Shown piece after piece: positions 1 to 5,535 of a DNA stretch of 8,830 bases; position 1 is the first letter of the stretch, and every line of letters starts with the position of its first letter. The stretch is from Burkholderiales bacterium (GTDB lineage: Bacteria > Pseudomonadota > Gammaproteobacteria > Burkholderiales > Burkholderiaceae_C): assembly GCA_947448105.1 (NCBI GenBank), contig CANFNE010000099.1, positions 1 through 8,830 of the forward strand, written 5' to 3'. Under the pieces are notes generated by a model, which was not told the DNA's origin, ran no database searches, and saw only the letters and a list, made by a program, of their open reading frames with translations. A program made the translations under genes and the position numbers.

Positions 1-1313
1 CCCGACTTGAGTTCTTCGTCGTCGATCATGCGGCCCTGTTCCAGGTCGATCAGGAACATCTTGCCGGGCTGCAGGCGCCATTTGCGCACGATTTTGTTCT
101 CTGGCACCGGCAGCACGCCGGACTCCGAGCCCATGATCACCAAATCGTCGTCGGTGATGCAGTAGCGCGAGGGGCGCAGGCCGTTGCGGTCCAGCGTGGC
201 GCCAATTTGGCGGCCGTCGGTGAACACGATGGACGCGGGGCCGTCCCAGGGCTCCAGCATGGCGGCGTGGTATTCGTAAAAGGCGCGTCGGCGCTCGTCC
301 ATGGTGCTGTGGTTTTCCCAGGGTTCGGGAATCATCATCATCATGGCCTGGCTGATGGGGTAGCCCGCCATCGTCAGCAGTTCCAGGCAATTGTCAAAAG
401 TAGCGGTGTCGGACTGGTCGGCAAAGCTGATGGGGTAGAGCTTTTGCAAGTCTGCGGCCAGCACGGGGGAAGACATCACACCTTCGCGCGCCTTCATCCA
501 GTTGTAGTTGCCCTTGACGGTGTTGATCTCGCCGTTGTGCGCCACATAGCGGTAAGGGTGGGCCAACGGCCACTCCGGGAAGGTATTGGTCGAAAAGCGC
601 TGGTGCACCAGGCCCAGTGCGGACACACAGCGCGGGTCTTGCAGGTCGTAAAAATACGTACCCACCTGGTCGGCCAGCAGCAAGCCCTTGTAAATCACCG
701 TACGGCTGGACATGCTCGGAACGTAGTATTCCTTGCTGTGCTTGAGGTTGAGGTGCTGAATGGCGGCGCTGGCGGTTTTGCGGATCACATACAGCTTGCG
801 CTCCAGCGCGTCTTGCACGATCACGTCATTGCCGCGGCCAATGAAAACCTGGCGGATGATGGGTTCTTTTTCCCGCACCGTGGGCGACATGGGCATGTTC
901 AGATTGACCGGCACATCGCGCCAGCCGAGCAAAACCTGGCCTTCGGCCTTGATGGCACGTTCCATCTCTTGTTCGCAGGCCAGGCGCGAGGCGTGTTCTT
1001 TGGGCAAAAAGATCATGCCCACGCCGTATTCGCCGGCAGCGGGCAATTGCACGCCCTGGGCCTTCATTTCTTCGCGGTACAGCGCGTCAGGCAACTGGAT
1101 CAGGATGCCCGCGCCGTCGCCCATGAGCTTGTCCGCGCCGACCGCACCCCGGTGGTCCAGGTTTTCCAAGATCTTGAGCGCATTGGAAACAATGCTGTGG
1201 CTCTTCTCACCCCGGATATGGGCCACAAAGCCGACGCCACAGGCGTCGTGCTCTTGGCCGGACGCATACAAACCGTGGTCTTGAAGGTGCTTGATTTCGG
1301 CAGCTGTCGCCAT
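1..1313 (-). CDS. gltB: Glutamate synthase (NADPH) large subunit, N-terminal part (partial)
   Basis: Large (alpha) subunit of GOGAT, which moves the amide nitrogen of glutamine to 2-oxoglutarate to make glutamate in ammonia assimilation. The visible 437 residues cover the propeptide and the class II glutamine amidotransferase domain; the rest of the roughly 1,500-residue protein lies off the left edge. After the ATG at 1313 the frame reads a 24-residue leader and then HDACGVGFV. Family knowledge makes Cys25 the catalytic residue, exposed as the new N-terminus after propeptide removal. Other glutaminase-domain signatures are NLDHRGAVGAD (51-61), QRFSTNTFPEWPLAHP (238-253), HNGEINT (259-265) and DQSDTATFDN (299-308). 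The start has an AGGA ribosome site at 1321-1324, seven bases upstream. gltD would be expected further downstream, outside the window. No frameshift or missing residue was seen. Confidence 0.97.
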   Translation of the reverse strand, partial: MATAAEIKHLQDHGLYASGQEHDACGVGFVAHIRGEKSHSIVSNALKILENLDHRGAVGADKLMGDGAGILIQLPDALYREEMKAQGVQLPAAGEYGVGMIFLPKEHASRLACEQEMERAIKAEGQVLLGWRDVPVNLNMPMSPTVREKEPIIRQVFIGRGNDVIVQDALERKLYVIRKTASAAIQHLNLKHSKEYYVPSMSSRTVIYKGLLLADQVGTYFYDLQDPRCVSALGLVHQRFSTNTFPEWPLAHPYRYVAHNGEINTVKGNYNWMKAREGVMSSPVLAADLQKLYPISFADQSDTATFDNCLELLTMAGYPISQAMMMMIPEPWENHSTMDERRRAFYEYHAAMLEPWDGPASIVFTDGRQIGATLDRNGLRPSRYCITDDDLVIMGSESGVLPVPENKIVRKWRLQPGKMFLIDLEQGRMIDDEELKS

Positions 1314-1345
1314 AAGGCCATCCTGAAAAGTAACAAAGGAGAAAG

Positions 1346-1374
1346 AGGATACCGCACTGCAACAAAAGTGCCAA
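1346..1374 (-). promoter_or_regulatory. Predicted gltB promoter; overlapping sigma-70-like and sigma-54-like matches
   Basis: On the minus strand, TTGGCA (1369-1374) and TATCCT (1346-1351) are separated by exactly 17 bases, a reasonable sigma-70 promoter (5 of 6 and 4 of 6 consensus bases). The same bases also read TGGCAC-N5-TTGCA (1358-1373), the -24/-12 layout of a sigma-54 promoter with GG at 1371-1372 and GC at 1359-1360. Sigma-54 use would give a start near 1347 and sigma-70 use a start near 1339; both leave a short leader that contains the AGGA ribosome site. The sequence cannot decide which is used, though nitrogen control of gltB makes sigma-54 biologically sensible. No enhancer-binding site was identified. 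Confidence 0.55.
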
Positions 1375-1376
1375 GC

Positions 1377-1407
1377 AATTTAATTGGGGTCAGATTCCAA
1401 TTAAATT
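1377..1407. repeat. Perfect 11-bp inverted repeat (left hairpin of the RAYT unit)
   Basis: AATTTAATTGG (1377-1387) and CCAATTAAATT (1397-1407) are exact reverse complements around the 9-base loop GGTCAGATT. The loop and right arm belong to the 17-base sequence that recurs inverted at 2190-2206. The left edge lies two bases from the -35/-24 region of the predicted gltB promoter. There is no T-run after the stem, so it does not look like an intrinsic terminator in either direction. Confidence 0.85.
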
Positions 1408-1425
1408 CACAGCTTGAGCCTTTAG

Positions 1426-1460
1426 AATAAATTGGGGACAGGTTAAATTGGGTCAATGAA
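1426..1460 (+). repeat. Degenerate direct repeats of the RAYT-end motif
   Basis: Two further A/T-ATTGGG units follow the left hairpin. AAATTGGGGACAGGTT (1429-1444) differs from the hairpin copy TAATTGGGGTCAGATT (1381-1396) at three positions, and AAATTGGGTCAATG (1446-1459) is a shorter relative. With the hairpin copy they make three same-orientation copies within about 80 bases. They look like decayed or recombined ends of the same repeat family; their function is unknown. Confidence 0.55.
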
Positions 1461-1488
1461 TGCCAAAAATCGCCCTATACCAAGCGAT

Positions 1489-2187
1489 TCATGCCGATTT
1501 CGGCGGCAAAGGCGGTCGTCCGGCTGTGGATTTGCTGACGCGGCGTACGGTGCGTTTTTGTAAATCCGCAACAAATTCGGGCTCGCCCAGGGCCCAACCG
1601 CGCAAGGTGGCGTCGGTCAAGGCGGTCTGCTGCACTGAAGCAATGCCCGCCTGCACCAAATTGGCATAGGCGATTTCGCGCGCAAACGGCGTGTTGCCCA
1701 GTTCCCAATAGAGCGGATGGGGCGTAAGCCAGGGCGCTTGGCGCTGGCCAGTATGGTGGGCGTAGCTCGACCAGCGAAAGTCGCCGGGATGCGCGACCAT
1801 GCCGGCACGGATGGGGTTCAGGTCAATATAGGCCATGCAGGCCAGCAAATAGCGTTCGCTTTGGATGAGGCTGGATCTAAATCGCCCTTCCCACAGCGTG
1901 CCCGTGCGTTTTTGCCGGTCGTTGAAATAACGCACATAGCGCCGCCCGACCGCCTGCATCATCTGCGCCAAGCCCACGTTGCTTGCGGGTGTGGCCAGCA
2001 GGTGGAAGTGGTTGTCCATCAGCACATAGGCGTGCACCGCCACATCGCATTGCTTGGCGTGCTCGGTCAGCAAATCGAGCAACAACTGGCGATCCGCGTC
2101 GCCGGCAAAGATGGCTTGCCGGTTGTTACCGCGCTGGATCAGGTGATGGGCGTAGCCCGCAACGGTGAGGCGGGGAAGGCGGGCCAT
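1489..2187 (-). CDS. REP-associated tyrosine transposase (RAYT, Y1 HUH family)
   Basis: A 232-residue Y1-type single-strand transposase, related to IS200/IS605 TnpA but of the solitary REP-associated group. The N-terminus MARLPRLT and HHLIQRGNNRQ (14-24) are typical of the family. The HUH metal motif is H60-F61-H62 within DNHFHLL. The segment GTLWEGRFRSSLI (96-108) and then YIDLNPIRAGM (120-130) follow; Y120 is the likely nucleophile, with Y113 the alternative. The basic C-terminus ending RRVSKSTAGRPPLPPKSA resembles the DNA-binding tails of RAYTs. The frame is intact, so the protein may be active. The ATG at 2187 is a family-typical start but lacks a good ribosome site: the nearest G-run is 15 bases upstream, inside the repeat. 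It lies 21 bases after the lipoprotein stop and could be expressed by readthrough. Members of this group usually process short palindromic repeats; which repeat this one handles is inferred from its flanks. Confidence 0.9.
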   Translation of the reverse strand: MARLPRLTVAGYAHHLIQRGNNRQAIFAGDADRQLLLDLLTEHAKQCDVAVHAYVLMDNHFHLLATPASNVGLAQMMQAVGRRYVRYFNDRQKRTGTLWEGRFRSSLIQSERYLLACMAYIDLNPIRAGMVAHPGDFRWSSYAHHTGQRQAPWLTPHPLYWELGNTPFAREIAYANLVQAGIASVQQTALTDATLRGWALGEPEFVADLQKRTVRRVSKSTAGRPPLPPKSA

Positions 2188-2189
2188 TG

Positions 2190-2219
2190 AATTGGAATCT
2201 GACCCCCATTAATTGGGGG
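2190..2219 (-). repeat. Right end of RAYT unit: inverted 17-mer plus GC hairpin
   Basis: Bases 2190-2206 carry, on the minus strand, the same 17 bases found on the plus strand at 1386-1402, ending two bases before the transposase ATG. Overlapping it, CCCCC (2215-2219 on the minus strand) pairs with GGGGG (2203-2207) around the loop AATTAAT. The TAA in that loop is the stop codon of the lipoprotein gene. There is no T-run, so a terminator role is not supported. Confidence 0.75.
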
Positions 2220-2676
2220 CGCGGGAAACGCGGACTTTGCCGCCGGTGGTCACCAAAATCACCTTGTCGCCGGCCAGCAGCGTTTCGCCGCCCTTGGCCT
2301 GGACGATGGCGCGGCGGTCGCCGTTTTTGAGCTGAACGATGAGCTCGATGGCCTCTTCCTTGGTGCTCATGCGCTCCACCGCATTGCCCGCGGCGGCACC
2401 GGCCACGGCGCCCAACAAACCGAGAACGTTTTGTTCACGCTGCACGCCGCTGCCCGCCGACCCGGCGATGGCGCCGACCACGCCGCCAACCACGCCACCC
2501 ACGCCGCTTTGGCTGCCGTCCACCGTGACGGTACGCACCGAGAGAATGACGCCGTCTTGCACTGCGGACATAGTTTGGGTGTCGCTGCGGCGAATCGTGT
2601 CGGGGCTGCTGCTGGCACAGGCGGCCAGGGTGGCAATGGCGGCGACGGTGAGGGTGCGCAAAATTAGTTTTTTCAT
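2209..2676 (-). CDS. Glycine-zipper outer membrane lipoprotein (SlyB / 17-kDa antigen type)
   Basis: A 155-residue lipoprotein. The signal peptide MKKLILRTLTVAAIATLAAC ends in the lipobox LAAC, so Cys20 is predicted to be lipidated. A Ser/Asp-rich linker is followed by two glycine-zipper segments, about 58-78 (GVGGVVGGVVGAIAG) and 86-98 (LGLLGAVAGAAAG), of the kind found in the Rickettsia 17-kDa antigen and SlyB families. The C-terminal domain (about 108-153) looks like a small beta domain, with ELIVQLKNGDRRAIVQ and DKVILVTTGGKVRV. Such proteins sit in the outer membrane and are linked to envelope integrity; no specific role can be read here. The ATG at 2676 has a strong GGAGGA site (2683-2688) six bases upstream. 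The gene lies 62 bases after the methyltransferase stop and may end the operon or have its own promoter; no convincing one was seen. Its TAA stop falls inside the RAYT-flanking repeat, so the last residue or two may be insertion-derived. Confidence 0.88.
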   Translation of the reverse strand: MKKLILRTLTVAAIATLAACASSSPDTIRRSDTQTMSAVQDGVILSVRTVTVDGSQSGVGGVVGGVVGAIAGSAGSGVQREQNVLGLLGAVAGAAAGNAVERMSTKEEAIELIVQLKNGDRRAIVQAKGGETLLAGDKVILVTTGGKVRVSRAPN

Positions 2677-2682
2677 GGGAAT

Positions 2683-2688
2683 TCCTCC
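2683..2688 (-). promoter_or_regulatory. Strong ribosome binding site of the glycine-zipper lipoprotein
   Basis: GGAGGA on the minus strand lies six bases before the ATG at 2676. It is the strongest Shine-Dalgarno match in the window and contrasts with the weak sites of the overlapping genes upstream, suggesting that this abundant-type envelope protein is translated independently. Confidence 0.7.
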
Positions 2689-2738
2689 GTGGGTTTCAAA
2701 TCAAATACAAGCAATACAAAGGCTACAACGCACCAGAC

Positions 2739-3764
2739 TCAGCTTTGGTTGTCGCCCGGATTGTCCGGCGGCAATGTAAACCGCGTTTGAAGCAGGGCCT
2801 CCAGGCCAAACTCTTGCAAAACCGCCCGCAGACGTTCAGCCGCCGCGCGCTTTTTGTGACCGGTGTAGCGCGCCAGAATGAGTTCGTTTTTCATGCTGTG
2901 TTCCCAGCCCACGAGCTCGGTCACCGTGACCTGGTAGCCCATGGCTTCCAGGTACAGACAGCGCAAGACGTTGGTGAGTTGGCTGCCCAACTCGCGCGTG
3001 TGCAACGGATGGCGCCAGAGTTCGGCCAGGGGCGTGCGCGCCAGCATCAAGGCACGGTTGCCACCCAGGTGGCGGGCTACCTCGGCCTGGCAGCAGGGAA
3101 CCAGCGCAAAGGCGCGCGCGCGTTTGGCCAGGCCAAAGGCAATCGCGTCGTCGGTGGCGGTGTCGCAGGCATGCAGCGCAGTGACCAGGTCTATCTGTGC
3201 AGGCAAGGCATTGGATGCGGTGGACTCCGCCACGCTGAGGTTCAAAAAACCCATGCGTGCAAAACCCAGGGCCTGCGCGAGCTGTTGGGATTTTTCAACC
3301 AGCTCGGCGCGGGTTTCGATGCCGTAAATGTGGCCCGTACCCAGCGCCTTGAAAAACAGGTCGTACAGGATGAAACCCAGGTAAGACTTGCCCGCGCCGT
3401 GGTCGGCGACTGTCAGGCCCAACGGCGCTCCCTCCTCGACTTTTACACCGGTGCGCGCTGGCAGTTCCAACAGCAGCGTTTCGATAAATTGGTACAGGTG
3501 GTAGACCTGCTTGAGCTTGCGCCGCGAATCCTGGTTGAGTCGGCCATCAACGGTGAGTATGTGCAGCTCTTGCAAGAGTGCGACCGACTGGCCGGGGCGA
3601 ATGGCCGCGCGCGCATCTTCGCTTAGTCGGGCCGCCTGGGGCATGGAGCCGCCGCCTGGGGCACTGCGCTCGGACTGGTGCGCTGGTGCCGCTGCGCTGA
3701 CGTGGTGCGGGGTTTTACGCTTGCGCGGTGCGCCCGGCAAAGGGCTTGGAGATCGGGTGTTCAT
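2739..3764 (-). CDS. Class I SAM-dependent methyltransferase (METTL25-like, Methyltransf_32 type)
   Basis: A 341-residue predicted methyltransferase with unknown substrate. Residues 1-50 are rich in Pro, Ser, Ala and basic residues and look disordered. KLKQVYHLYQFI (83-94) is the conserved helix before the fold. Motif I is VADHGAGKSYLGF (119-131), the acidic residue after strand 2 is E150 in YGIE, and LVTALHACDTATDDAI (193-208) and LVPCCQAE (221-228) follow; this set of motifs matches the METTL25/Methyltransf_32 group. Eukaryotic relatives are poorly characterised, so RNA or protein could be the substrate. I chose the ATG at 3764, which overlaps the DUF1415 stop as ATGA; a GTG at 3833 in the same frame would add 23 residues unlike the family and overlap DUF1415 by 73 bases. 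It is the last member of the overlapping gene run. Confidence 0.85.
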   Translation of the reverse strand: MNTRSPSPLPGAPRKRKTPHHVSAAAPAHQSERSAPGGGSMPQAARLSEDARAAIRPGQSVALLQELHILTVDGRLNQDSRRKLKQVYHLYQFIETLLLELPARTGVKVEEGAPLGLTVADHGAGKSYLGFILYDLFFKALGTGHIYGIETRAELVEKSQQLAQALGFARMGFLNLSVAESTASNALPAQIDLVTALHACDTATDDAIAFGLAKRARAFALVPCCQAEVARHLGGNRALMLARTPLAELWRHPLHTRELGSQLTNVLRCLYLEAMGYQVTVTELVGWEHSMKNELILARYTGHKKRAAAERLRAVLQEFGLEALLQTRFTLPPDNPGDNQS

Positions 3765-4363
3765 GCCGCAGTATCTCCCGGCGAGCTCGGCGAAGCATCG
3801 ATCGGCGCCGGGCCTACACCCAGCGCCTGCCACCCTGACGCGCCCAGCGCACGCAGGGTTTGCATGTTTTTCTCAAAAATCAGGGCGGCGTCGGGAAACG
3901 CCTCGACGGCGCGGTCAATGCTGTCCTCGCGCAGCAGGTGCAGTACGGGATAGGGCGCGCGGTTGGTGTAGTGGCTGACGTCGTCGACTCCGGCGTCCGC
4001 AAACTGGAACTGCGGATGAAAGCTGGCGATCTGGTAATCGCTGTCCAGGCGCATTTTGCGCAGCAGGCGGTCGGCGCGGTCAAGGAAGTCGTTGAAATCC
4101 AAAAAGTCGGGAAACACCCGTGGCGCAATCAACAGCGTGGTGTCGCGCTGCGCGGGGTCCGCCTCGTGCAGATCTTGCAATTGCTGCTTCAGGTCGATAA
4201 GCAGCGATGGCGCATCGTCGGCCTGGCTCACCACGTAGTGCACCTGGCCTTTGGCCTGCACGCCTTTGGCAAACGGGCACAGGTTCAGGCCGATCACCGC
4301 ACGCACCACCCAGCGTTGGGTGGCGGCAATCACCGCGTCGGGCGGGGCTGCGCTTTGCCTCAT
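3761..4363 (-). CDS. DUF1415 family protein of unknown function
   Basis: A 200-residue soluble protein with no signal peptide or membrane segment. It matches my recollection of DUF1415: RWVVRAVIGLNLCPFAKGV (17-35) with conserved Cys29, VHYVVSQA (41-48), TTLLIAPRVFPDFLDFNDFL (75-94), SFHPQFQFA (114-122) with His116, and HYTNRAPYPVLHLLRE (131-146). The invariant Cys, His, Asn and Arg residues suggest an active or metal site, but no reaction is established to my knowledge. The last 20 or so residues are Pro/Ser/Ala-rich and look disordered. The ATG at 4363 overlaps the dgt stop as ATGA, and its TGA overlaps the methyltransferase ATG in the same way, so all three should be translated together. 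The position next to a dNTP hydrolase is the only functional clue. Confidence 0.9.
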   Translation of the reverse strand: MRQSAAPPDAVIAATQRWVVRAVIGLNLCPFAKGVQAKGQVHYVVSQADDAPSLLIDLKQQLQDLHEADPAQRDTTLLIAPRVFPDFLDFNDFLDRADRLLRKMRLDSDYQIASFHPQFQFADAGVDDVSHYTNRAPYPVLHLLREDSIDRAVEAFPDAALIFEKNMQTLRALGASGWQALGVGPAPIDASPSSPGDTAA

Positions 4364-5535
4364 GCCAGCAGGCGCAGGCCCGTGAGGCGCGCGTGTTCGC
4401 GCGCGGCAAAGCGGTCGGTCATGCCGGCAATGTAATCGGCTACCCGGCGTGGCAGCTCGGGCGCGTAGGCTGCGCCTGGGCGCGGGGCACCGGCGGATTG
4501 CATGGCCTGCGGGTCGTTCAGGTAGGCGGCAAACAGATCGCGCACCACCTGCTTGGCGCGCTCCATGGTGTCCACCACCTGCGGATGGCGGTAAAGCCGG
4601 GCCAGCAAAAACGCCTTGAGCAGCTGGGTGCCTGCGCGCATCTCAGGGCTAAAGCGCAGCAGTTCGGGGCACAGGCGCACCGCCTGTGCGCTGTCGGGCT
4701 GGTGCTGGGCCAGCGCGGTCTTCGTCGCTTCAATCAGGTCATAGACCTGGCTGCTGAGCATCAGGCGAATGGCTTCGTACAGCCAGCGCCGTGCGTTGTG
4801 GGCTTCGGCCAGCGTGGGGTGAGCGTCCAGCGCCTGGGCGGCAAAGTCGGCAAACAAAGGCACTTCTTGGACTTGCGCAAAGCTGATCAGCCCCGAGCGC
4901 ACGCCGTCGTCAATGTCGTGGGCGTTGTAGGCAATCTCATCTGCCAGATTGCACAGTTGCGCCTCCAGGCTGGGCTGCTGGCGCAGCAAAAAGCGCGCGC
5001 CCACCCCGCCTTGGCCGTCGGCATAGGCGGGCTCGTTGCGTTCCAGCGCGGCGGCGTTGTGGCGCGAGCAGTGTTTCAAAATTCCCTCGCGCGTCTCAAA
5101 GCACAGGTTCAGGCCGTCAAAGTCGGGGTAGCGTTCTTCCAAATGATCGACCATGCGCAGGCTTTGCAGGTTGTGCTCAAAGCCGCCAAAGTCGGCCATG
5201 CAGGCATGCAAGGCGTCTTGCCCGGCGTGGCCAAACGGCGTGTGGCCCAGATCGTGCGCCAGGGCAATGGCCTCGACCAGGTCTTCATTGAGGTGGAGCG
5301 AGCGCGCCATGGAGCGGCCCAACTGCGCCACCTCCAACGAATGCGTCAGGCGCGTGCGAAACAAGTCGCCCTCGTGGTTCAAAAAAACTTGGGTTTTGTA
5401 GACCAGTCGCCGAAACGCGGTGCAATGCACGATGCGGTCGCGGTCGCGCTGGAACTCGGTGCGCGTGGGCGCCGGGGTTTGCGCAAAGCGCCGTCCGCGC
5501 GTGCGCGCCGGGTCGCTGGCGTAGGGCGCGAGCAT
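4360..5535 (-). CDS. dgt: Deoxyguanosinetriphosphate triphosphohydrolase-like protein (HD domain)
   Basis: A 391-residue HD-superfamily dNTP triphosphohydrolase, expected to cleave dNTPs to deoxynucleoside and tripolyphosphate and so influence nucleotide pools. The N-terminal RTEFQRDRDRIVHCTAFRRL (25-44) and KTQVF (47-51) are family hallmarks. The HD metal ligands are H65 in RLTHS, H94-D95 in AHDLGHTPFGH, and D199 in LADEIAYNAHDIDD. The length fits the bacterial dGTPase-like type 2 group rather than the longer E. coli Dgt, so substrate preference may be broader than dGTP. I start at the ATG at 5535, whose A is also the last base of the aroB stop (TGATG); a TTG at 5553 would add six residues with no support. 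It has no strong ribosome site of its own, in keeping with coupling to aroB. It is followed by DUF1415 with an ATGA overlap. Confidence 0.93.
   Translation of the reverse strand: MLAPYASDPARTRGRRFAQTPAPTRTEFQRDRDRIVHCTAFRRLVYKTQVFLNHEGDLFRTRLTHSLEVAQLGRSMARSLHLNEDLVEAIALAHDLGHTPFGHAGQDALHACMADFGGFEHNLQSLRMVDHLEERYPDFDGLNLCFETREGILKHCSRHNAAALERNEPAYADGQGGVGARFLLRQQPSLEAQLCNLADEIAYNAHDIDDGVRSGLISFAQVQEVPLFADFAAQALDAHPTLAEAHNARRWLYEAIRLMLSSQVYDLIEATKTALAQHQPDSAQAVRLCPELLRFSPEMRAGTQLLKAFLLARLYRHPQVVDTMERAKQVVRDLFAAYLNDPQAMQSAGAPRPGAAYAPELPRRVADYIAGMTDRFAAREHARLTGLRLLA

Larger units (their letters stand above)
1377..2219 (-). mobile_element. RAYT unit: solitary Y1 transposase gene with flanking inverted repeats
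   Basis: A single transposase gene (1489-2187) is bracketed by inverted copies of the 17-base sequence GGGGTCAGATTCCAATT: plus strand at 1386-1402 and minus strand at 2190-2206. Further degenerate copies lie at 1426-1460. Each end can form a hairpin, AT-rich on the left (1377-1407) and GC-rich on the right (2203-2219). There is no second transposase gene, cargo gene or obvious target-site duplication, which fits a RAYT with its own repeats better than a classical insertion sequence. The outer limits given are the hairpin edges and are inferred. The 81 bases between the left hairpin and the transposase stop (1408-1488) hold only the degenerate repeats and no gene. Confidence 0.6.

Noticed and set aside
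207..1430. 407-codon open frame on the plus strand opposite gltB
   Set aside because: It lies antisense to an unmistakable gltB. The His/Val/Gly-rich translation matches no family I know, and the frame is open because of codon bias in the GC-rich gene opposite.
1493..1504. Short palindrome GCCGATTTCGGC near the end of the transposase gene
   Set aside because: Five-bp stem with a two-base loop inside the coding sequence and no T-run; not a terminator and unlike the flanking repeats.
2690..2735. Possible promoter for the glycine-zipper lipoprotein (TTGTAG and TATTTG on the minus strand)
   Set aside because: The two boxes are 15 bases apart and both are poor matches; too weak to annotate, although an independent promoter in this gap remains possible.
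2745..3626. 293-codon open frame on the plus strand opposite the methyltransferase
   Set aside because: Covers most of a gene with clear SAM-binding motifs on the minus strand; no family resemblance of its own.
3765..3833. GTG start extending the methyltransferase by 23 residues
   Set aside because: It would overlap DUF1415 by 73 bases, while the ATG at 3764 gives the same ATGA overlap seen at other junctions of the run.
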